31,842 bases of DNA, taken from a virus. A program made the translations under genes and the position numbers. Shown here piece after piece: positions 1 through 4,869 of this stretch (position 1 is its first letter; every line of letters begins with the position of its first letter). Location: positions 1 to 31,842 of the IMG/VR virus record IMGVR_UViG_3300047121_000011; one strand, 5' to 3'. The notes beneath the pieces are model-generated. The model saw nothing but the letters and a program-made list of their open reading frames with translations, had not been told where the DNA came from and made no database searches.

Positions 1-212
1 CAGTAGCGGTCATGCGCCTCTTTGGTGGCGTGGTGGGTCGCGGCAATCGCCTGCCGCTCCGCCACCGTACCCTCAGCGTGAGTGAACACGGCTTCCCGTG
101 TGGCCTTCCAGCCATACTCCGCACGCTCCATCTCGGCCTTGGCGAGCGCACAAGGCTCGTCGGTATCGACTAGATACCGCAAAGCCTTCTCTGCTCTCTC
201 GTCGCTGATCAT
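1..212 (-). CDS. Hypothetical phage protein, 3' end outside the window
   Basis: The reading frame opens with ATG at 212 and runs off the left edge with no stop, giving at least 70 residues (begins MISDERAEKALRYLVDTDEP). It is rich in Glu, Ala and Lys and looks mostly helical. It follows directly on the stop codon of the upstream gene (TAA then ATG with no spacer), so it belongs to the leftward recombination operon. I do not recognise a domain. Its place next to a YqaJ-type exonuclease and an ERF protein suggests a DNA-metabolism accessory role, but that is inference from position only. Confidence 0.7.
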   Translation of the reverse strand, partial: MISDERAEKALRYLVDTDEPCALAKAEMERAEYGWKATREAVFTHAEGTVAERQAIAATHHATKEAHDRY

Positions 213-488
213 TTAGAACCCCAGTGGATCGTTCAGATCAGCCTTTGCCCAGTTGTCCTCGGTCAGAGTACCAGCAGGCATCTCGTTCTTCGGCGGAATC
301 TTTTGGCCTTCCTTCAACTGGACGCTAATAGACAAAAAGTTGTTGCCCTGCTTGCTCGCCTTCTTCCAGGCTGACAGCCGGTACTCCGTGCCGCCCACGT
401 TTATGTCACCAGTAAAGTCGGGGCGCTTCTCATTGCCTTTCTTATCGTTCGGAAACAAAACGCCACGGTTCGTGTTATCAAAATTCAC
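213..488 (-). CDS. Small conserved phage protein, DUF736-like
   Basis: A 91-residue soluble protein with the pattern NTNRGVLFPNDKKGNEKRPD, then FTGDINVGGTEYRLSAWKK and NFLSISVQ. This resembles the beta-rich DUF736-type and related small phage proteins often found near single-strand-DNA and recombination genes. The start is GTG at 488, and it overlaps the exonuclease stop in a GTGA junction (485-488), which implies coupled translation. No catalytic motif is visible. A DNA-binding role is a guess from fold resemblance and neighbours. The family assignment comes from memory of the motif and is moderately sure. Confidence 0.75.
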   Translation of the reverse strand: MNFDNTNRGVLFPNDKKGNEKRPDFTGDINVGGTEYRLSAWKKASKQGNNFLSISVQLKEGQKIPPKNEMPAGTLTEDNWAKADLNDPLGF

Positions 489-1093
489 AGGCTCATCTCC
501 TTCAGTTTAGCCACTTTAACATTGAGTTCAGCGAGGAATTCGCTAACCTCTTTCTCTAACAAGGTAATGCAGTCTGTATCCCTCGGGATACGCACTACGA
601 GCAACTGGAGGTTCTCGGGCATCCTCGGATCGTATGAAACCCAGTCGCACCAATCCGCACCCGTGCAGGCCATCTGCCATTGCATCTGATAAAAGTATTT
701 CTGCGGCGGCTCGCGCTCCATCAGGTACTCGATATGGGTTGCCGTACTCGGAGCCTTTATCTCGACGATTCCTGCACCGACGATACCATCAGGTGACGCG
801 CCAGCCATCTTGATAGCCGGATGGTCAATGAAGCCCACCTCGGTGACGAGTTCGCCCACCTTAGCGCTATATGCATCGCGGGCTGCGGCTTCCTGCTCGA
901 CGCCCCACTCCATCGCTGCGTTGCTGAACCCTTCAGTCGGCTTGCCGGTCAGACGCTCGCACACCAACTGCGCCATGTAGTTTGCGCGGCTGGCTGCATA
1001 ACCCGTCTTCGTGCGAGCCACTACGTCAGCCACCTTCGAGGCAGTCACCTTGCCCAAACGGGCGGCGTGCCATTCTGCTGATCGCTGTTCCAT
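485..1093 (-). CDS. YqaJ-type viral recombinase (exonuclease)
   Basis: A 202-residue PD-(D/E)XK nuclease of the YqaJ / lambda-exonuclease type, expected to resect double-stranded DNA ends 5' to 3' to make ssDNA for an annealing protein. Visible motifs are the N-terminal QRSAEWHAARLGKVTASKV (residues 3-21), the helix MEWGVEQEAAARDAY (61-75), the active-site core GASPDG (98-103, D102), VEIK (110-113, E111 and K113), and Q137/Q140 in the final helix. The longer frame opens at 1144, but ATG 1093 fits the family N-terminus and lies just past the upstream stop (1095-1097). It shares an operon with an ERF annealing protein, so the two form a two-part recombination system. Confidence 0.9.
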   Translation of the reverse strand: MEQRSAEWHAARLGKVTASKVADVVARTKTGYAASRANYMAQLVCERLTGKPTEGFSNAAMEWGVEQEAAARDAYSAKVGELVTEVGFIDHPAIKMAGASPDGIVGAGIVEIKAPSTATHIEYLMEREPPQKYFYQMQWQMACTGADWCDWVSYDPRMPENLQLLVVRIPRDTDCITLLEKEVSEFLAELNVKVAKLKEMSL

Positions 1094-1094
1094 A

Positions 1095-1802
1095 TCAAAC
1101 CACCTTGTAATCTTTAAAAACGGCGCCACGAGCGGGGTCGCCAACCTTGCACGACTTTACCCAAACGGTTTTCCCGTTCGGCAAGCGTCGGTGATGTCCT
1201 CGACGTTCGTGGAATCGCGGCGATGCGTGCGTGCCGCCGTGATCTTCCTTGCCAATTTTCTTTCCACTGACAATGAGCGTTCGCCAGGTATAAATAGGCG
1301 GCTTATTCCGCTCTAGTCGTTTCTTGTTAATAAAGTTATCAACGGTTGGGATTGACGCTTTTGTGGGCATATTTGCAAGCCGCTGATACAGCATCGCAAT
1401 TAAGGTCAGACCCCAGTTGCGATTATCAATATCTTGCTGCGTCTCGCCTTCTTTGCGAGTTAAGAACAACTGACCGTCACGAATTGAATATATCGCTGTC
1501 GTTAATAACTTCGGAAGATGCTCTCCGTATCTAATCACCACGGAAAACTTAATACCGACTTCCGGGTCATCTCCCTCCAAAGTCATCAAGACTTCGTGAG
1601 ACACTTTGTTGTGCTGCGCCTGATATACCAAGACGGTCTTATCAAACGGAGGCCGATATGTTGTTAGCCACAATTCTGGCTCAACGTGTACCGCGTGATC
1701 AGTTGGAATTGATCCGCTTAAATCAAACCAATGCCATTCGCACGGGTTTTTCGACGTAGCAACCCACGTCTTAACCATGCGTTGAAGTAATGCGCTCATC
1801 AT
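1095..1802 (-). CDS. Conserved phage protein with His-rich C-terminus
   Basis: A 235-residue protein of unknown function. The C-terminal 50 residues are striking: HGGTHASPRFHERRGHHRR, then GKTVWVKSCKVGD and a KDYKV end. The cluster of His, Cys and Arg suggests metal or nucleic-acid binding. I recall this tail from other phage hypothetical proteins but know no tested function. The start ATG 1802 overlaps the upstream stop as ATGA, with a second ATG at 1799. Counted by hand, bases 1321-1560 are about 41% GC against 60-70% in flanking genes, so the gene may be a recent arrival. A nuclease or anti-host role is possible but unproven. Confidence 0.8.
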   Translation of the reverse strand: MMSALLQRMVKTWVATSKNPCEWHWFDLSGSIPTDHAVHVEPELWLTTYRPPFDKTVLVYQAQHNKVSHEVLMTLEGDDPEVGIKFSVVIRYGEHLPKLLTTAIYSIRDGQLFLTRKEGETQQDIDNRNWGLTLIAMLYQRLANMPTKASIPTVDNFINKKRLERNKPPIYTWRTLIVSGKKIGKEDHGGTHASPRFHERRGHHRRLPNGKTVWVKSCKVGDPARGAVFKDYKVV

Positions 1803-2023
1803 TCCTCTCCTATTTCAGATAGACGTTTAAGTTCTTTGCACTCGCGCTCTAAGCGCTCTACCTTCTCTCGCAGCGCCGAGTTCTGATCTCGGTATTCATC
1901 ACGCTGCTCCAATACTCGCTTCAACTTCTCGGCCAAGGCTTGCGACAGTTCCGACGAATCAGGAATCGCCATCGTGTGACCGATGATTTCCCAATCCGAC
2001 ATCAGCGAGTAGTAGGGAGTCAT
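1799..2023 (-). CDS. Small coiled-coil protein
   Basis: A 74-residue protein. After a short head (MTPYYSLMSDWEIIGHTMAI), residues from about 25 to the end form one long charged heptad-like coiled coil (KLKRVLEQRDEYRDQNSALR, then KVERLERECKELKRL). ATG 2023 is chosen over the longer in-frame opening at 2149 because it forms an ATGA overlap with the stop of the upstream gene and avoids a 130-bp overlap with it. Function is unknown. It probably self-associates or binds a partner in the recombination operon. Confidence 0.75.
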   Translation of the reverse strand: MTPYYSLMSDWEIIGHTMAIPDSSELSQALAEKLKRVLEQRDEYRDQNSALREKVERLERECKELKRLSEIGEE

Positions 2024-2244
2024 TGCAGTTCTCCCTGCTTCCACAGCACGTAGTCGTACTGTTTGATGCCGCGCTGCAAGGCCGTGCCGATCACGCTCTG
2101 GCGCACGCCCCAGGCGTTCACCAAGTCGCGGTAGCGGATGCGCCGACACTCTTCCTCGGCCTCTCGCTTACGCTCCAGCAGCACCTTGTACTGCTCGATG
2201 CTTAGGCGCAGGTTGTAGCGGGACGGCTTGGTGTACAGACTCAT
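2020..2244 (-). CDS. Small helical protein, possible DNA-binding HTH
   Basis: A 74-residue basic, helical protein (MSLYTKPSRYNLRLSIEQYK at the start). Residues about 38-60 (RYRDLVNAWGVRQSVIGTAL) resemble a helix-turn-helix in which the second helix would be VRQSVIGTALQRG. It is joined at both ends by ATGA junctions (2241-2244 and 2020-2023). Its length and operon position resemble small phage DNA-binding regulators or packaging and recombination accessories. The specific role is not known, and the HTH call is tentative. Confidence 0.75.
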   Translation of the reverse strand: MSLYTKPSRYNLRLSIEQYKVLLERKREAEEECRRIRYRDLVNAWGVRQSVIGTALQRGIKQYDYVLWKQGELQ

Positions 2245-2525
2245 AGCGGCGGCACCTCGTACCAGCCCCGCACGATGCGTACCGCCTCCAAGTGGTCACG
2301 CAGGATGCGAAGGTCTTTGGTTTTGCTTTTGTCGAAAAACCCATTCTTCCAATCACCGGCCAGTCGTTCTTTAATGATCTGTTCCAAACTGGCCTCCGTG
2401 GTCGTCAGCGAGTAACGCACGATGTACGCAGATACGTCGTCGATTACTTGCTTGAGAGTTGGGTCTTGCGGGTTGAGAAGATCGGCAAGTGCGTCTTTCT
2501 TTGTTCGGCGCTTAGGCTTTTCCAT
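2241..2525 (-). CDS. Hypothetical protein overlapping the ERF gene
   Basis: A 94-residue protein beginning MEKPKRRTKKDALADLL, basic at the N-terminus and then helical. It is not a recognised family. The start ATG 2525 lies 82 bases inside the 3' end of the ERF gene, in another frame. No later Met is available. A GAGGAG ribosome-binding sequence sits about 11 bases upstream of ATG 2525, inside the ERF coding region, which supports the long overlap. The stop is coupled to the next gene by ATGA. It is likely a small recombination-operon accessory; this is inference. Confidence 0.7.
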   Translation of the reverse strand: MEKPKRRTKKDALADLLNPQDPTLKQVIDDVSAYIVRYSLTTTEASLEQIIKERLAGDWKNGFFDKSKTKDLRILRDHLEAVRIVRGWYEVPPL

Positions 2526-3019
2526 ACGTTGTTCAACTCCTCGATAGTGGTAGCGGCTTCTACGGACGCTTCGACAGCAGGGTCAGTCGCAGAGACTTCG
2601 TGCGTGTGGGCGTCCGCGTCGTTGTCGCCCTCAGTCGGGATACAGAAGGCTTGGAAGGCTGCGTACTTGTAAGCCGCAGACATCGCCTTGTTGCTGGCCT
2701 TGTCGCCAGAGTCCATCGCTTCGCCTACGGTGATGACCGTATGCTTGCTGCCGTCCTCGGCTGCTACAAAGTCAAACTCGACAGTCAGCGTGACGTAGAA
2801 CAGAGCCGTGCCTTGGCGGTTCTGGCGTTCAATAACCTGTCGGTCGGTGACGCGAGGCAGGATGCACAGCCCGTGCTTTGACAGCATGGGCGAGAGCGCA
2901 CCGTACACAGCGTCGATGCCACGGAAAGCGTAGCCCTGTGATGTGTTCTTGCTGTCCTTGCTGATACCGATCTTGGACAGTTCGGCGGTGACAGCAGCAA
3001 TCTTCTCGTAGACCTTCAT
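2444..3019 (-). CDS. erf: ERF-family single-strand annealing protein
   Basis: A 191-residue recombination protein of the P22 Erf / ERF superfamily, which coats ssDNA and anneals complementary strands. The core is diagnostic: KNTSQGYAFRGIDAVYGALS (about residues 26-45), ERQNRQGTALFYVTLTVEF, and then GEAMDSGDKASNKAMSAAYKYA (about 105-126). The C-terminus (IEELNNVWKSLSAEQRK...FSTRKTQL) is the small helical domain often found at the end of ERF proteins, so the stop at 2444 looks natural. ATG 3019 (MKVYEK) forms an ATGA junction with the upstream gene, so the longer frame from 3067 is not used. It probably works with the YqaJ exonuclease downstream. Confidence 0.92.
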   Translation of the reverse strand: MKVYEKIAAVTAELSKIGISKDSKNTSQGYAFRGIDAVYGALSPMLSKHGLCILPRVTDRQVIERQNRQGTALFYVTLTVEFDFVAAEDGSKHTVITVGEAMDSGDKASNKAMSAAYKYAAFQAFCIPTEGDNDADAHTHEVSATDPAVEASVEAATTIEELNNVWKSLSAEQRKTHLPIFSTRKTQLSSK

Positions 3020-3231
3020 TGTGGTTCCCTCAGTTTGGCGGATGCGGCGTCGATAGCAGCAAGGCACTCGGCAAACGCTTGGTGCAGTTTGAAAGCGCCT
3101 TCGGCTTCGATGCGGTTAAGTTCGTTGAGTCCTTCAATGACGTTGAAGGCGGCGTGTTCTGCACGGCAGTGCAGTTCCATGAGTCTGTCGCGCTCCTGCT
3201 CTTGCAGGATGCGGAAGTCATCTTGTTCCAT
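3016..3231 (-). CDS. Small helical protein, first gene of the leftward early operon
   Basis: A 71-residue helical protein (MEQDDFRILQEQERDRLMEL, ending AIDAASAKLREPQ) with no recognised domain. ATG 3231 is preceded by GGAG at 7 bases spacing. The longer frame from 3330 would start upstream of the predicted promoter, so it is rejected. It is the promoter-proximal gene of the operon, about 30 bases after the inferred transcription start, and is coupled to erf by ATGA. Leader peptides or small regulators often hold this place, but the function is unknown. Confidence 0.75.
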   Translation of the reverse strand: MEQDDFRILQEQERDRLMELHCRAEHAAFNVIEGLNELNRIEAEGAFKLHQAFAECLAAIDAASAKLREPQ

Positions 3232-3247
3232 CGTAGTCTCCAGTAAG

Positions 3248-3262
3248 CGGGGCCGATCCCCG
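3248..3262 (-). promoter_or_regulatory. Hairpin at the predicted 5' end of the leftward transcript
   Basis: Perfect inverted repeat CGGGG-CCGAT-CCCCG (5-bp all-GC stem, 5-base loop). The leftward -10 box ends at 3269, so transcription should start near 3261-3263, placing this stem at the very 5' end of the message. It lies upstream of the GGAG site and ATG 3231. 5'-terminal stems of this kind protect phage and bacterial mRNAs from decay; whether this one does is inference. Confidence 0.5.
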
Positions 3263-3268
3263 GAGTCA

Positions 3269-3296
3269 AGTATACGCATGTTGACTATGGTGTCAA
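3269..3296 (-). promoter_or_regulatory. Leftward sigma70-type promoter
   Basis: On the minus strand: TTGACA (3296-3291), a 16-base spacer, and TATACT (3274-3269). The -35 matches consensus fully and the -10 at 5 of 6 positions. It would drive the recombination operon starting at 3231. Its -35 box is one arm of the palindrome at 3279-3298. Confidence 0.75.
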
Positions 3297-3298
3297 CA
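3279..3298. promoter_or_regulatory. Shared operator palindrome
   Basis: Perfect inverted repeat with arms TGTTGAC and GTCAACA around the six bases tatggt. The two arms contain the -35 boxes of both divergent promoters, so one bound dimer would block or set the balance between them. The adjacent Cro-like gene at 3316 is the natural candidate ligand. The palindrome is seen directly; the operator role is inferred from its place. Confidence 0.7.
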
Positions 3299-3309
3299 GT
3301 CGTTACAGT
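3281..3309 (+). promoter_or_regulatory. Rightward sigma70-type promoter
   Basis: TTGACT (3281-3286), 17-base spacer, TACAGT (3304-3309). Only six bases (gcgctc) separate the -10 box from ATG 3316, so the predicted start point falls on or next to the start codon. No ribosome-binding sequence is present, so the message is likely leaderless, as with lambda cI made from PRM. Confidence 0.7.
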
Positions 3310-3315
3310 GCGCTC

Positions 3316-3489
3316 ATGACACCGAAGCAACTACTGAAGATTTATGGTTCCCAAGCGGAGATCGCTCGGGCGTTAGGCGTGACTCGTCAGGCCGTGCTGC
3401 GCTGGTTCAAGGAAAACAAGATTCCTGCTCTGCGGCTGTATCAGATTGAATGTGTGGTGAAGCCCAATGATCCAGCAGCAGATCGTTAG
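3316..3489 (+). CDS. Cro-like helix-turn-helix repressor
   Basis: A 57-residue protein with a clear helix-turn-helix, GSQAEIARALGVTRQAVLRW (residues 11-30), followed by KIPALRLYQIE, which is typical of Cro and YdaS-type phage repressors. Length is normal for Cro (about 60-70 residues). It is the first gene of the rightward operon, immediately after an operator that overlaps two divergent promoters, so autoregulation and repression of the leftward recombination promoter are expected. ATG 3316 is six bases after the -10 box with no ribosome-binding site, pointing to leaderless translation. The 3' end overlaps the next gene by 23 bases. No CI-type partner lies in this window. Confidence 0.88.
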   Translation: MTPKQLLKIYGSQAEIARALGVTRQAVLRWFKENKIPALRLYQIECVVKPNDPAADR

Positions 3490-3802
3490 TAGCGACATTT
3501 CGTGGGCGTCGCAGGCCAACGTTCGGTACTGGGAGTCGGTAAGGAATAATCCTTACCACAAACTCCGGTTAGCCGATGCGTACCTTGCTCGGATCAACGT
3601 AGGCGAGTGGTCGCAGCGGGCAGAGCGCACGTCGTGGCTAAAGAACTACGTGGGCGACATCCTCCGCAGCCTCACCGACGTAAAGGAAGCCTATGGCGAC
3701 CCGCACATCCGTGGCATGGTGCGGGAGTTGTGGGGCGAACCTGGCGTAGACCGATTGAAGGCAAGGGCGGAAGCAATGATACAAGACGAAAAAGGCAGTT
3801 AA
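3467..3802 (+). CDS. Hypothetical protein after the Cro-like gene
   Basis: A 111-residue, mainly helical protein (MIQQQIVSSDISWASQANVR at the start). No family is recognised. ATG 3467 lies inside the 3' end of the Cro-like gene (23-base overlap, different frame) and has a purine-rich GGTGAAG upstream. GC content is high: about 64% by hand count over 3601-3720. Gene position is like that of lambda cII or replication initiators, but no HTH or DNA-binding motif is visible, so function is left open. Confidence 0.75.
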   Translation: MIQQQIVSSDISWASQANVRYWESVRNNPYHKLRLADAYLARINVGEWSQRAERTSWLKNYVGDILRSLTDVKEAYGDPHIRGMVRELWGEPGVDRLKARAEAMIQDEKGS

Positions 3803-3805
3803 AAA

Positions 3806-4321
3806 GTGTACGTTGTTTTAAGTGATGCGGAACAAAGGTTGGCAAAATACTTAGCCAAGCAGAGGTACGAAAACGCCAGAAGGAAAGGCTTGCCTGATCG
3901 GAAAATGGGCGATCAGTCAAATGAACTTACCGACCTGGAAGGCATTGCCTCTGAGATTGCTTTTTGTAAATTGGCAAATGTTTATCCTGATTTAGACCTT
4001 GACCACACTAAAGCGGAAGATTGTTATCTGAGAGATGGAAGGTCAGTTGACATTAAATCTACCACTTACGAAAGCGGAAGGCTTTTGGCCGTGCGGTGGA
4101 AGGACGCTAAAGCCGTAGACGTGTTTGTATTGATGGTCGGAAGGTTCCCTAAATACCGATGCGCTGGTTTCTTGCCGTCAGCCGAGTTGCTTGACGATAA
4201 AAGGCTGACTAACCTTGGGCATGGGGAAGGCTATGCTGCCAACCAAAATGAATTGCTTGACATAAAATTGATAACACCATGCGCTACGCCAAACGTCGGG
4301 ACAACAACCACACGGATATAG
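3806..4321 (+). CDS. Putative PD-(D/E)XK endonuclease-like protein, AT-rich
   Basis: A 171-residue protein that fits the PD-(D/E)XK restriction-endonuclease-like fold: E50 in GIASEIAFCK, D72, and the core VDIK (residues 81-84: D82, K84) followed by a beta-strand RLLAVRW. The start is GTG 3806, four bases after the upstream stop, since no good ATG exists before residue 34. Composition differs from its neighbours: bases 3841-4080 are about 43% GC against about 64% in the upstream gene. This suggests acquisition from elsewhere, as for homing or anti-host nucleases. It overlaps the next gene by 43 bases. The nuclease call rests on a short motif and is moderate. Confidence 0.65.
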   Translation: MYVVLSDAEQRLAKYLAKQRYENARRKGLPDRKMGDQSNELTDLEGIASEIAFCKLANVYPDLDLDHTKAEDCYLRDGRSVDIKSTTYESGRLLAVRWKDAKAVDVFVLMVGRFPKYRCAGFLPSAELLDDKRLTNLGHGEGYAANQNELLDIKLITPCATPNVGTTTTRI

Positions 4322-4587
4322 TCGAAGCCCTCCGCAAGGCAAACTTCGAGGTCATCGACTTTGCCAGCGCCGGTCACGACATCCCTGACTTGCTTGCCAT
4401 CAAGCCTATGCACGACGGCATGGCGTGGATATGTTGGGTAGAGGTCAAGGCGAAGGGCGGACGGCTCTCAGACGGCCAGAAGCGCTTTAGGGGATTGTTT
4501 GAACCTAGGGGCGAGTGGTACGAAGCGCGTGACCCAGACGATACGGTCTGCGCGATCCAAGCCCTGTACTTGCAGCGGCTTAAATAA
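4279..4587 (+). CDS. VRR-NUC-like nuclease
   Basis: A 102-residue protein with the compact VRR-NUC / Holliday-junction-resolvase-like nuclease pattern: E15 in IVEALRK, AGHDIPDLLA with D37, a WVEVK core with E55 and K57, then GRLSDGQKRF with Q67. This is a PD-(D/E)XK arrangement with the usual post-core Gln. Phage proteins of this kind may resolve branched DNA or nick DNA during recombination and replication. ATG 4279 lies 43 bases inside the preceding gene. No clear Shine-Dalgarno sequence precedes it, so translation may depend on re-initiation. Confidence 0.8.
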   Translation: MRYAKRRDNNHTDIVEALRKANFEVIDFASAGHDIPDLLAIKPMHDGMAWICWVEVKAKGGRLSDGQKRFRGLFEPRGEWYEARDPDDTVCAIQALYLQRLK

Positions 4588-4599
4588 TTCGTTTACAAT
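4570..4599 (+). promoter_or_regulatory. Second rightward promoter, leaderless geometry
   Basis: TTGCAG (4570-4575), 18-base spacer, TACAAT (4594-4599). Six bases (agcgcc) separate the -10 box from ATG 4606, the same spacing as between TACAGT and ATG 3316. The predicted start point again falls on the ATG, and no ribosome-binding sequence is present. The -35 is weaker than at 3281. The overlap with the end of the preceding gene is expected for an internal promoter. Confidence 0.55.
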
Positions 4600-4605
4600 A
4601 GCGCC

Positions 4606-4869
4606 ATGAACAACTGGCGCTCACTAAACCAATCACTGAACTTACTGAACGAGGGGCAGGTCAAAGCCCTGCTTGACGATGAGATCGTCGGCCAACGTCG
4701 CACGACGTTCCTCAAGCGGCTGCACCAACGCTACTGCATCCTGCGGGCCGCTCGGGAACGCGCTGAGATTTTCAGCGCCGTCGCAGATAAGTCAGATAGT
4801 CCGCACCTTCCTGCGGGTCCCACCACACTTTCACCAAGTCTGGATGCTCAGGCGGCAATTCTGGGTTGA
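4606..4869 (+). CDS. Small conserved helical phage protein, convergent overlap
   Basis: An 87-residue protein. Residues 1-56 have the pattern SLNQSLNLLNEGQVKALLDD, then RRTTFLKRLHQRYCILRAARERAE. I recall the RLHQRY-x-LR-x-x-RER helix from small phage proteins of unknown function. The remaining 31 residues (from about 4774) are coded opposite the 3' end of the leftward phosphoesterase gene and look low in structure. The coding overlap is 98 bp (4772-4869). The start has no Shine-Dalgarno site and sits six bases after a -10 box. It may be a small regulator or adaptor; unknown. Confidence 0.7.
   Translation: MNNWRSLNQSLNLLNEGQVKALLDDEIVGQRRTTFLKRLHQRYCILRAARERAEIFSAVADKSDSPHLPAGPTTLSPSLDAQAAILG

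Noticed and set aside
1093-1144. Upstream start at 1144 for the exonuclease
   Set aside because: The extra 17 residues do not resemble the family N-terminus and would overlap the upstream gene by 50 bases.
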